Assembly: GCF_004210375.1 (NCBI RefSeq)
Contig: NC_134834.1
Location: 38,158,264 to 38,222,263 of the forward strand
DNA from: Tachypleus tridentatus
Taxonomy: Eukaryota; Arthropoda; Merostomata; Xiphosura; Limulidae
Direction: 5' to 3'
DNA length: 64,000 nt
The first letter of the stretch is position 1; each line of letters opens with the position of its first letter. The notes beneath the pieces are model-generated. The model was not told where the DNA came from, searched no databases, and saw nothing but the letters and a program-made list of their open reading frames with translations. Position numbers and translations under genes: made by a program. Below, piece by piece: positions 23,874-35,955 of this stretch.

Positions 23874-25482
23874 ACTTTTATAATGAAATGAATTAATTGA
23901 AATAAAGCAGCATTTTAAATTTCTTTCAATTAACAGCGTTTATGTTTCGTTTTTATCATGAACGACGATAATGGTTTATAATGGGATTCGCCCAAGAATT
24001 TCAAAAGAATTCTAATAGAACATAAGAGCCAAAACCATCTTAAAAATCAGTCTTATTTTTGAAATAACACTCAAGACCTCCTATCCCAATGATTAAGGCT
24101 GCTAAAATAAATGATAATAGGAAAAACGTTGATTTTTCTGGTTGTTGGACAAAATCCAAAATTCATCCATTTGTTGTTATTATTATTCGTATTATTCTTG
24201 TTTTACAACCCTACAGAAAAAGAGCTATGAATATTTGATTCAAACTTGAGTAAACCTACAAAAACCAAAACAAAAAAAACTGCACAGGTAATAGGAATAC
24301 TTTTGCTTTGATTCTTGAAAGAAAAGAGATATTTTATCAACTTTTTTTCACCGCTACTGGCCAAGTTTCTTTTCGAAGACATTCGAGTAACTTAACCCTA
24401 CAGCAAAAACGGCTAGGCATACTATAGTTAGTACAATTTATGCATGTGTATTTCGTTGTTAGTTTGCAGTATATTAGCGTACATTAATCAATTATTATCT
24501 GATCCAGTCGTTCTAACTCAACACGTTTGGTTAGTTCTGTTAATGAACAACACGTGCTCGAGGTTTCGATGTTCACATTGAGGCTCTGCATAAGACATTT
24601 GCCTAAGATTTTTTATTTTTATCATTATTTGTACATATGTGAAATGCAATAGACCCCAGTGAAAGAAGACCAAGTGTTGACAGCTGTGCTGCTGCTAATT
24701 GAAAACCCAAAAACAAACTCGACGAAATTGTACTTTATGAACATATACATGTATATAAACAGTATGGCTAAATATTTGTTTTAACAGTGGAAGTAATGTT
24801 AACATTCAACATCTGGACAGAAAAATACAAAACTCAAACCATTAAAACTCGTAAGTAATGAATTTTTACGTATACTCCACTACCAAAAATTACTGGAAAT
24901 GACGTAAGCCCCTTTTTAATGACAGAGGGGAACTTGTTGACTCGCTTTTTTTTTACATGCATAAATGCCCCCTAGTAGCACAATGGTATATACGTCTTCG
25001 GAGTTACTGCGCTAGGAACCGGGATTCGATACCCGTGGTGGGTAGAGCACAGATAGCTCGCAGTATTGTTAAAATGTATTTTTTACGACTAATTTTTAAC
25101 GTTGCAACACGTATTACTATAGAGATAGGTATAGAGAATGTTATGAAATAAATAGGTAAACACGAGAAACGACAAAAAGGAAAACATAATGTATATTTTT
25201 TGATATGCAATATATAAATATTAAATTTTCTTTTATATTCAGGTCTAAATGAAAGTTCTTCCTAGTCTTAACTGACAAGGCTACATGCTGACGACGTAAG
25301 AGAATTTCTTGACAACATCGTGAAGTTACATTGTGTTGAGGGTAACCAAGCAGCAAAACGTACAACTAACTCATCATTTAGAATATGGTGGTTTACAATT
25401 AAATATTGAACAATGATTTAGTCTGATCGAACTGGAAGAAACGGTTAAGATATTCTAGTTGGCTAATTTTATAGCTATTATA
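23874..25482. other. Region upstream of tinc, no gene seen
   Basis: AT-rich DNA that should hold the promoter and any non-coding first exon of the tincar gene. No TATA box or exon boundary can be assigned with confidence. It contains one family B SINE fragment. Confidence 0.35.
24966..25062 (+). mobile_element. SINE family B, 3'-truncated
   Basis: Forward copy: head 'gccccctagtagcacaatgg', B-box-like 'gggattcgatacccgtgg', then 'gggtagagcacagatagctc'. The normal tail is missing. Confidence 0.8.
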
Positions 25483-28400
25483 ATGCATTACATCAGCAAT
25501 AATAATAGAAGACACCAGGAAGCGTTTTCTTTGACATGCCATAGGCCTCGCTTCAACAGTTTATTTTCCATATGGTACTCCATCATAACATTCGCTTTTC
25601 AAATTTACATTGTTTTCAACAGTATTCAGAAGTTTATCAAATACTTAGCTCTGCCATGGCCAATGGATGACCAGCCGTTTGTGGAACTGAATGTTTATGT
25701 TACTCTTATTGTGGCAGCACTGATCCTATTACCATTTTATGTCGCCTCTTGTGTTGTTAAAGTAGGAAACTTCGCTAACGATGGAGGAAAGTGGGGTAAG
25801 AATGACAACATCGATAAAACTACATATGAAAATTTGCATGGTAATAAGCTCATAAGATGGTTTAAGATATTATGGAAACACGGCGGACCAACAGCACCTT
25901 TCCTACACGTGTGTGTAGCGTTCTGTTTGTTAATGCCAAGGTTATTAATCCAGGCCCGTTTGATTCAGCATGGATTTCTTAGTAAAGGTAAGTTTCATAT
26001 ATATATATATATTAACTTTCATGTAAAAATATTTGTTTACTTTGTTAACGATTGTGTTTGTTCGTTGCTCCAGACCCTGCACACACCACTAAGCAGCTAA
26101 AGAATAATTAGTTATTATGTTTTAGCAACAACAAAACAAAAACATTGTCATGAACTAATATCATTTATCCTGCTCGGTTCTTATTTATATAAATAAACAA
26201 TCTTATGTGCAATCGAGTTATCTGACGTGCAAATGGTGGGGTCGTTTAGCTTAAATTATGCATATATTGAGATCTCGCATAATCTTGTGTTAGTTATTAG
26301 TTGGAAGTTCGTAGCACAGTTTAAAGAGCTTCAGATTGTTAAATAACTATTATTAAACCTAAATATATATATATATATATTTTGAAAATCATCGAATTAA
26401 TGAAAGGTGCTCAATCAATATTGGCTACAAAAGTATCAGTGTCTTAGCAGGAAGTGGAGCCATTTCCAAAGCAATGATATAGTTGTTTGAAAGCTTGGAC
26501 AATGTAGACAATCATTCACGATTCAAGAAAGATGGTCACTATCTTTTAATAATGGTTCATCGTGTTAAAGGTATCTGTTTCAAAACAGACTTGAAACAAG
26601 TGTTTCAAGACTGAAACAGATGTGTGCAGCCACAAATATATGCCTTGTCAATGTTCGGACGTTAGGAACACATTTCGGAAGGACACTCTGTTTAATATTT
26701 CATTCATTGTAAGAAACAAAACGTCTCATTTGCAATGGTTTAATAAGAACACATCAAGACATATGAATATTATTTTTATACGAGATGCTATATAATAGGT
26801 ATATACTTATTTAGAAATAACTTCAAACCAAATGCAACCTCATATTCATACAAACACGTAATTTGTATGTTATGGTAGAGCTATAATGTAGGTAGGTATA
26901 CGCATTAGTGAACGTACTGATCTCTATTTCCTACACAATAATACCTTTAATACTGTACTTTATAAAGGTCACTTCCTACGACCCTTTATCCTGTTGTATG
27001 ATAGTGTATTTGGCTCTTGAATAAGCCTTTTGGATGTTAAATTTTATATCATGCTAAATTGGTCGACACTTTCCTTGAATAAGAATCAGATTACTAGTAA
27101 CCTGCACGTATAGAGACTCCAGTGCCACTAAGCATGAAGAGGATGCTCTTGGAATATGTCTTATTCATCAAGTAACTCTAAACACTAAAACTGTTCTGTA
27201 AGTAACTCTTTCACAATAGCGATCTAGTACTCCTCGGGACCTTATCATTTCTCTGATTTCAAATATAGTGTCAGGTTACCCCTTGCTGTTTGTAGTGACC
27301 ATATTTCATGTTGAAATGAAATGTCAATAACTATGGAGGTTTAACACCGCCTCCATCTAAGGTTAATTTAGGGGGTTGACTTAATGTATTTAAGGTCATA
27401 CCGGTCATTAAATATTTCGTTTTAATAAAAAATCACCTGAGAAGAATGATTGACATTATTTAATAGCAGTTTTTTGGCGCTGTAACGTTTAGAAGATTAT
27501 GAATTGAATCCGTCTTTTGTTTATGCACTCTGCTAATACATAAACCTAAATCTTATTAAATCAATCTTCCCAATATAACGTTTGTTATAAGATCGTCAAA
27601 CCTTTTCAGATTTAATACTAAAATACTAAGAATTCGGACTTGCGTATATCGATTTGTTGACTGTACTTCGTAAATTATTACTCATAAAACGCATGACTCT
27701 CAGTCTTGCAATGTAAGTATTTCAATTTACCTTCTTTAATTTTTGAAAATGGTATTTCACACCAAAAGAATGTCTGTTAATTGCTGTCCCATCTCGTTAA
27801 TGATCGCTATATCTTATATGCTTGCTCTTAATGTAAAGAAAATGCGCCTGGCATGGCCAGGTTGTTAAGGCGTTCGTTCGTAATCTGAGGGTCGCGATTT
27901 CAAACCCCAGTCACACCAAACATACCCAGCCTTTCCTCCGTGGAGGCATTATAAAGTGATGGTCAGTCCTACTGTTCGTTGGTGAAAGAGTAGCTCAAGA
28001 GTTTATGACTAGCTGCGTTCCCTCTAGTTTTACACAGCTAAATCAGGGACAGATAACCCTCGTGCAGCTTTTCTCGAAAATTAAAAAAAAAAACAGTCAA
28101 CTTAACGTTAACTGATCTAAAGAGCTAGCGTTGTCAGCTGTGTTACATGAGCACGTGTGTATAAAAATAGCATGTGTTACAGAACTTTAACACAATCAAT
28201 TCAGACATTCCCAAAGGACCTTTCAGTTTCAGGTAGCTCTTTGATATCATCCTAATCACTAGTAGTAAACAGTTCATCACGTATTGTGTAATTCCAAGTC
28301 TTTCATATGAAGTTCTACGTTACCCAAAGAACAGCTTAAGAATGTCATTGTTTGTCTTCGTATTACACAGTGCAGTACGGTAAAATTATGGTTGACTGGA

Positions 28401-31400
28401 AGGAACATTACATTTTCAGAGTATTTCACATTACACCACCTTGATTACGGATAAATTGTCCTTCTGATTAAACTATTGCTTAGTAGGTTGTGTTGAAACT
28501 AATTGCAGCAAATGATATTAATCGTATTGGAAGAAAAACATCATGAAGATATCAGTACAGTCCAGCGTTAGCTTATTGAGCTATGTTACTGTACATTACA
28601 CGTCTAACAATTATAATTGCCTGACTGTGATGTCCTGAAAATGTTTTCATGTAACACTTGGACCTACTAGTATACTGTCAGTCTAAAAAAATTATTTATC
28701 TCTCACTCTTAGCTGATCGTGTTTCAAGACTGTCAGAGCGAGAAAGATTGATTTGGTTTGTTTTGAGTTTCTCGCAAAGCTACACGAGGGTTATCTGCGC
28801 TAGTCGTCCATAATTTTGCAATGTAAGACTAGAGGGAAGGCAGCTAGTCACCACCACCGTCCGCCAACTCTTGGGCTACTCTTTTACCAACGAATAGTGA
28901 GATTGGCCGTCACATTATAACGCCCCCACAGCTGAAAGTGCGAGCATGTTTGAGACGGGGATTCGAACCCGCGACCCTCGGATTACGAGTCGAGTGCCTA
29001 AACCATCTGGCCATGCCAGGCTTAGGAGCGAGAAAGAGAGTGAATTGTATAAAATAGTGAACTAAATTTTGAACATCATATAACATTAGTTCAAGTTGTA
29101 GACGCTTCCAAAATATATTTAAGTGATTATTTTTTGAACAGATACTAATATGGATATAAAATGTTGCCATTAGTTTGTAATCAAGAATATTGCCCAGTCA
29201 TAATGAGTTTATTACATATGTATCACGTTGAATTGATAGGGACTGGTCGGTGAAAACACAGAAACAAGGTTGACTTCATTCTGATTTCACATGGCTCGAT
29301 TGCTTCACTACCTTCTAAAACATAAATAAAAATAAACTGTAACATACCGATCTGTTAAAGCTTTGCAGTTATTTTTGGAACTAACAGCAGTGTTTTTATC
29401 CTCTAGTTTTACAGGACTGTCTACTGACGTTCTACGTCCACATGATATTTTTTTAACCAACATGAAGTTGAGCTTTCTTTCTTATACCAATTTTGGAGAG
29501 TCACATATTTTAGTCTCTCTCTTTTCTTTTTTTTTTCCTGGTCGTTTATCGCAGATAAAACATTCCTGCCTATTAAAATAACCTCTTATGTCAGGCACAC
29601 TTTATCATGGGTGTTTTTTATACAGCAAAGAATGTGCAAAAATATCGTTCTTACGTTTCCAGGTTACATTTTAAGTTGAGCATTTCTCTTTGTTTTGTAA
29701 AATGCAATAATTCTTAATCACAATTGTTTCAAAATTTAGCGAAAGATTGTATAATTGTATAAGTATATATATATTTTTTCATAAACAAACTATTGGTGTA
29801 ATAAATAAGAGTACGTTTTCTACATTTAGTTTCTAAGCAAAGTTGCAAGTACTAAAAATAATAAAAAGTATTCAAATGTTTTGCCCTTTTTACAGCTAAT
29901 ATCTGGAATACGGATCTGGATTTTATGATTACGCACAGAGATCGCTTGGTGGCGCTTAAGTTTCTTTCGACAATAAATGAAACTTATATTTCGCAAAAGG
30001 AAGTAGCAGGTGTACAAGAAAGACCAAAAACAGTAACTGAAAAACAACTAGAAGACATGGCTCCTGTCTCATCAGAGTTTCTCAATTTTGGATTGGCCTT
30101 ATTTGTGTATGCAGTGCGCTATCCTTCTGTCTTCTGGCGAGTCAACAAGGGGTTTTCCTTCATCTTTTCGATTGAGACTGTTCTCACTGCCGTGCAACAA
30201 CTTCTTGCTTTTACTGGGTTCACGGTTCTCTACAAAGTTCACATATATGGACCTTCACAGGTCCTTTTGAGGTTCAGTCCGCTACTTCTGAATATTTCGT
30301 TAAGTTTATTGCTGTTTTTGGCTTATAATTTTGTTTTACTAATGTCCTCCAGCATTCTCTACATATATGGACTTCAAAAGTTCCGTGAATTTGAAGAACA
30401 GCAAGTCCAGAAACGTCATATCACCTGGACAGAAGAATCTCGACGTCTTTGGGGTTACATTCCCCACTTGAGTGCCCTCTTAACACTTCTCCTGGTGATC
30501 TCGATCTCCGCACCTTTAATGTACGATTTTACATTAGTTTATTGTGGTAGTTTGGATGGAGCCGTATTATCTGCGGTAATTAGTACCGTAATGCATCTTT
30601 TACTTTGGGTGTTACTATGGTTAGGACTCACTGTCAAACAGTCTTGGAGATTCAAAAGTTTCAAAGACGTCATTTACCCCTTTGACTGTGGTAAATCAAA
30701 AACATTTAATGGTTCGGAACTAGAGCTGTTGAATGATAAAATGGAGCTACCACTACTGGTTATTGAAAATGGTCAGACTTACCACATAACAGAAAAAAGA
30801 CCAAAAGATGCCATCATAGATATAGTTCAGACATGCATGATGCACAAATCATCACTAAACGATTATGAAGACATCTATTGGTTGAAATCCAATTTTTCTT
30901 TTTCAAAGTGTGTAGATAGACCAGTACGATGTGTTAAAAAGTCAAAGTGCAACGTACAACAAAAATCGTCTTTTTCCAAACAGCAGAAAATAATATTTGA
31001 AGATAGGCTTGTCGAAGCTCCTGTTAAACGAATGGGATTCTTTAACAGTAAATCATCAAATAGTTTCGGAAAAACCAGAAAACCACATGTTAAGTTTGAA
31101 ACTGATTTTGTTATAAATTCGTATAGCGGAAATTATACAACACTGCAAGAAGCAGTCAGTGATAGAGACGATGGATCTCAAATACCAGCACTAAAGGTAA
31201 GAAGAATAAGGTACATTTTAAGTTCTTGAGCAGAATAGTAAATACGTTGTAAGAAGTATATGGTATGAACATTTGAGTCCAATATAATAACTCATTTTAA
31301 GCTGTATAGCTGTATACTAGTAACTTTCATTTATTTTTACTTGCGAATATGTACAGAAGTATTGATACTTTTTCATAGAACAAGAAGAAATTTATTAATA

Positions 31401-32485
31401 GTTACAACTATGAAATGTTATTTTATGTACATTTCGAATTCTCTTTTTCAGTTTTCACTATTTTTTCATTAAATAAGGCCTATCTTGTGGGTAATTGAAT
31501 AGAAATGTGTTAGAAACTAGCAGATTTTAGTATTCATAATAATGAATTGTAATACAAGTAGTTTCGTTTACTAAGTAACAGTCAGTCTTGGGTTTTTGCA
31601 CTTCATGAAAATTGAAAAAACAACAACTTCTAGTTACAGAGTTGTCCTCTTCTCCGTTTCACGAACCAGTACAATGTAAGTGCCCGCCCTCTGTTGGACG
31701 AAGGAGACTACAGTTTGCTTTTTGACAACCGTCGAATTTCTAACAGGATCTTAACTCCTGTTGTTGTTCACAATGGCTTCCAAGCTACACCAGGTGACTT
31801 TACTCCACGCAGCACCCTTAGCACTGATTCAGGAATCACTAAAAGTCAGGGAGACGAAGGTGATTTCCAAGATAATCTGACTGGATCCATCAGTGAATCC
31901 TCCACTTCGGATAAAACAGATAGTGACTCTCCCAGTGGAGTTCATTCCAGTTGCATTACGATTGAAAATAGGTCATGTAGTCTAGAAAACGTACCAGCTA
32001 TGAAGCCACCAAAATTCAGTTGGAAAACCTTTTCATTACAAGACCACGCGAGTCCAACTACAAGAAATGACTTGATTGATAATTCTATCCTCAATGCCTC
32101 AGTATTACCTGAAAATCAGTTTTATGACAACCTTTGCGAACCAACCATGATACCCGGGCAACAATATAATCTGTCTAGCGATATCCATGATGGCAGCCAC
32201 AAAGAACGATTTCCTAGAGTTACGAATATGCACATAGCATCTTTAAACGAACAGTCTAATTACGTAGAAAATCCAATTCTCAGTGCCTCTTTCCACAACG
32301 ACTCTACCCCTTTTTGGCTTCAGCACCTAACCATGGGCGATAGTGAACTTTACAGTAAAATTCATTTCATCGGACAGCCTGTGTATAATGAAAAGTTACT
32401 TCTCCGTCACCAAACTAAAAGAGATTCAGCCAACTTCTCGTTAGCCTCGTCCGGAGACTCGGATAATAATGTACTTCGTTCTTAA
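25483..32485 (+). CDS. tinc: Tincar, multi-pass membrane protein, complete in three coding exons
   Basis: Coding exons are 25483-25987, 29896-31196 and 31640-32485 (883 residues). Donors AAAG|GTAAGT and AAAG|GTAAGA pair with acceptors TTTTTACAG and AGTTACAG, and the phases (1, then 0) agree. The ATG at 25483 is the first in frame after a stop at 25456. Hydrophobic segments fall at about 27-47, 71-92, 139-158, 230-247, 257-280, 296-325, 358-378 and 390-415, eight in all. A serine-rich tail of more than 400 residues follows. Residues NSLFSIWYSIITFAFQ, VKVGNFANDGGK, WKHGGPTAPFLHV and IWNTDLDFMI match my memory of fly Tincar, a conserved arthropod protein expressed in heart, nervous system and eye, whose biochemical role is not settled. 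A non-coding 5' exon and the 3' end are not located. Confidence 0.9.
27846..28093 (+). mobile_element. SINE family A copy in tinc intron 1
   Basis: Forward copy with tRNA-like head ('tggcatggccaggttgttaa'), altered B box ('gcgatttcaaaccccag'), core 'caaacatacccagcctttcc' and a shortened body. It ends in an A run rather than (aaac)n. Confidence 0.87.
28748..29025 (-). mobile_element. SINE family A, full length, 12-bp target duplication
   Basis: Reverse copy from 'tttggtttgttttgagtttc' to the head 'ggccatgccaggctta'. The flanks GAGCGAGAAAGA (28736-28747 and 29026-29037) are identical, fixing the boundaries. It lies antisense within tinc intron 1. Confidence 0.94.
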
Positions 32486-33162
32486 TCTCCTCGGACCAAC
32501 AACATAATAATTATGACAATGTGTACATAAAACTGGCAGTGCGGTTTATAAAGTGCCTGGCTAGCCTTAATACACACACTGTTTATTTGTATACTTCTAG
32601 AAAATAGGCAGTTTGACATCAGGGGTGGGGCGGAACTATCCGGAACTCTATTCTACCTCGTGATGATTCAAGTCATTAGCGTACATAGTTTTCTCATTGG
32701 AATGTCAAAGGTATTCATAAAAGAATGTTCCACCTCTTGTGACATCCCAACTTAACTACTGTATGAGAAGACTACGATTTGTTCAAAGTACAGTTAGAAG
32801 TTTTGCACTGTGAATTTTCTGAATGGCATACTTTGTTTTCAGTCGGAAGTGACTACAGAAGTATACCAAAGAAACGATCTTGAAGGCAATATATTCTTGT
32901 CTGTAGTGTTTTTGAGAGTGTATGGAAAGATGAAGCTTGCAGTAAAGTTCATCTTAATTAAGTATTTGTGTCTAAGAAGTTCCAAATGACTTTCACATTC
33001 TTAACTTCGGTTGAAAAGTGGTAAAGATTTTGATGCTGATGTGTTCTAAAGCTAAATAATATCATTCGTTTCTAATTCTTTATGAAATACCTAGCGCAAA
33101 TCAGAATACTTTAAACATTTTGCTACAATTAATTTTAAATGTTTTAAAAATTTCAAGTGAAA
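32486..33162 (+). other. tinc 3' flank, probably 3' UTR
   Basis: Less AT-biased sequence directly after the tinc stop codon at 32483-32485. It is likely transcribed as 3' UTR, but no single polyadenylation site stands out. Confidence 0.35.
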
Positions 33163-33285
33163 ATTGCAGTGGCTCAGTAGCAAGTCTGAAGGTCTTTGAC
33201 CCTAAAACCTGGGATTCGATACTCATGGTAGGCACAGGACAGACAACTGTGTAGTTTTGTGCTCATCTGACAAGCCAACCATCAT
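33163..33285 (+). mobile_element. tRNA-headed SINE copy, family B-like
   Basis: Head 'ttgcagtggctcagtagcaa', B-box-like 'gggattcgatactcatgg', then 'gtgtagttttgtgctcatct'. Closest to family B, with a different head opening (CAGTGGCTCAG). Confidence 0.65.
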
Positions 33286-34125
33286 TAATAACTAACTTGT
33301 ATTACTGCAAGTTAATCATTAAAATAGTACCGTTTTAAAATTTTATTTCCGGTTCGCGATTCTCTTGTGTGAATAACTAAAACTTAAGACTTTAATTCGA
33401 CAAGCTGGGTATATATATGGTTAGATGTTGATGAAATGCTCTCTACAATTTAGTTTAATACTCTGCTCATACGTTTTATAAACGGTAATGTTACTACTCA
33501 TAGTTGTCCTTTCATATTTCAAGAATATGTTCTATCAATACTAAAAACACTAAAACTAATAAACATGATTCTACTCCTGACTAACCCAATTATTCAACTG
33601 ATAACTGTAGATATTTTCTATTCTGCTACATTTTTATTAATAATTAAATTTGTTTTAGTATATAATAACTTTAAATGCACTTGAACATTTTAAAATTGAA
33701 AACAGACGGGATCTCAAACAAATATATATATTTGTACTTAAACTGCTTATCGTGTGAGTTTGATTGTTTAAAGTACAGAAATGTTTAATTGTCCCCTTCT
33801 TTGTGACGCGCAAAGACTAGTTTCCTTTGTTTTCAAATTTTAAGTAGTAGGGATAGGTTTGTTACCTGAATCACTTTTGATTCCATTCATACGTTTGTTT
33901 CTAATATAATTAGAATTATTGTATTTTCAAATATTTATGCCAAATATTTTAACTCTTGTTTTAATACTTACGTCTTGAAAGCCAAACATTATATTTTATT
34001 ATTGTTCAATATTTTACTTATAGTTTTAACCTTTAATTACTTCAGTAATTGATTAGTCATAAATCTCATAACTAATTTTTTTTTTACAAAAATTATTAGT
34101 TTATATAAAGAAGGTATATTTCAGC

Positions 34126-34390
34126 CGAGCGTAGCCCAATGGCTAACATGCCTAGTTGATGTTTGAAGGTTCGCATCTCGTTACCGCCATAGAGAAACAA
34201 ATATAATATTGCACTTTATATTTTGGAGAGATGGTGGTTGATAGTACTGACAGTCAAACAAGAGAAGCATAAGGAGTTATTAATGTTGACTAGCTACATT
34301 GCTCGTATTCTAGCACTTAAAAATTAAGGACGGCTGGCACAAATAATCTTCATGTAGCTTTGTGAGAACTCCTTCCAAGAAAAGAAAAAA
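34126..34390 (+). repeat. Strongly diverged SINE family A-like copy
   Basis: Head-like 'gtagcccaatggctaacatg', B-box-like 'gaaggttcgcatctcg', and a family tail 'ggacggctggcacaaataat' with 'catgtagctttgtgagaact'. The middle is not alignable by eye. Confidence 0.55.
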
Positions 34391-34496
34391 CAAAACATAC
34401 TGATTTATGCAAAAGCTTTAAATTGCGTATGAGAATAAAAAACTTAGAGCCTTATTACTAATGCGAAACCGAGATACAATCGCTTATATTTATTTG

Positions 34497-34613
34497 TAGT
34501 TAACACAAAGCTATACAATAGACTATCTGTGCTCTTCTCGCCACGGGTATTGAAACCCCGGTTTCTAGCGTTATAAGTCTGCAGACATACTGCTTTGTCA
34601 CTAAAGGACAAAT
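34497..34613 (-). mobile_element. SINE family B copy
   Basis: Reverse copy: 'tagttaacacaaagctatac', 'gactatctgtgctcttctcg', 'acgggtattgaaaccccgg' and head 'actgctttgtcactaaagga'. Confidence 0.75.
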
Positions 34614-34684
34614 TGCTTAAAAGATATGTGGAATTAGCAGTATAATTAAGGTTAATACTGATCATTTCAAATTTCTGGCAAAGA

Positions 34685-34865
34685 TACTGAAGCTATCTGC
34701 CGATTTTCGTAATTTTGACCGGAAGAAAGGCAGATAGTCAACAGTGCTATATTGTTCACGCTAAGTGAATGGGCGTCTTTATTATCACACGCTCACTATT
34801 TAAAGTGTAAAGAAAAATTTTGAATCGAACTCGGATCAATAACTTCATTACAGGGTCAACCTGCA
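34685..34865 (-). repeat. Degraded SINE-like fragment
   Basis: Reverse-strand similarity to the family A tail ('gaagctatctgccgatttt') and body ('aaaggcagatagtca'), plus a tRNA-like 'gaatcgaactcggatc'. Highly diverged, so the assignment is tentative. Confidence 0.4.
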
Positions 34866-35857
34866 CTCTTTATTTAATAATGAAAAACTGAATGCATTTT
34901 GAGTGCGATTATTTTCATTACCTTATATGATGTAAAACAATAAATGTGTTAAAGAAACCATTTGCCCATTATGTCAACTCGTAACATTAGCATAATATTT
35001 AAGTTTACATACTTTCTAAAAATTAGTTGTTGTGCACAGTTTTCTATAGTTTTATAACCTTTTTTTTCATGACTTTCGACCTCACTTGAAACCATGAATG
35101 GTTTGCACTTTTGGATATATTTGTTTTTTAATCAATTATAAACTATTTTAATAACGATTTTGTTTATTTTTTGACCTTTAAGTACATATACATGTAGTAC
35201 GTTGAACAACATAAGTAGCTAGTATGTAGTTTTTAATATTCGTAAAACGTTTCAATAGAATAGAAATATAGAATATAATAACGTTCTAAAAACACGAGAA
35301 ATTCCTCAGTAACCGTGGCACTTAAAATAATTTGAGGCAGGATAACATTAAATTAATCTGAGGCCTTGGACGTTGTCAAATATATCAATTGAAAGGAGTT
35401 AACCCCTAAATTCAAAACTGTAATTAGATCTCGAATCGGTCGAGAGACGGCGGAGCTATGAGTAAACACTTTGTATTCGAGAGCCATTCTATAAGTTGTA
35501 TGACGCGGCTAAAAACAAGTGAAATAACATAAAATTTGTTTTTGATAGAGTGTGTATTTTACTTATTATAGTAATAATATCTATAATTATAAATTTTTAA
35601 CCTTGTACATTGAAGAAACACGTTCAATTTTTGAAATCCTGAATAACTTTTTTATGTATTTAGTTTTTTTCTGCTTCCATATAATTAACCAGTCCCTGAC
35701 TCAACGAGTATATGTTAAGACATAAAATTATTTTATAATCAATTAAACCATTAAAGATTAAAAAGGATGAAGTTATAGAGTAAATTTCGAAAGGGGACGA
35801 CTAATCATTTGTTCATCACATAGAATAATACTGCAAAAAAACATGGCAATCAAACTT

Positions 35858-35955
35858 CCCCAGTGGATCAGCGGTGTCTTATGGATTTAGAGTACTAAAA
35901 TTTAGGATTAGATTCTTCACGGTGGACAGACCATATGTAACCCATTTTCTAGCGT
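35858..35955 (+). repeat. Degraded tRNA-headed SINE (family B or C)
   Basis: 'cccagtggatcagcggtgtc', then 'aggattagattcttcacggt' and 'tggacagacc' follow the layout of a family B or C head. The tail is lost. Confidence 0.5.

Larger units (their letters stand above)
25988..29895 (+). other. tinc intron 1 (3.9 kb)
   Basis: Bounded by GTAAGT and a pyrimidine-rich TTTTTACAG acceptor. It contains two family A SINEs (27846 +, 28748 -), an (AT)n run near 26000 and another near 26362, and otherwise AT-rich DNA with no further exon that I can support. Confidence 0.8.
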
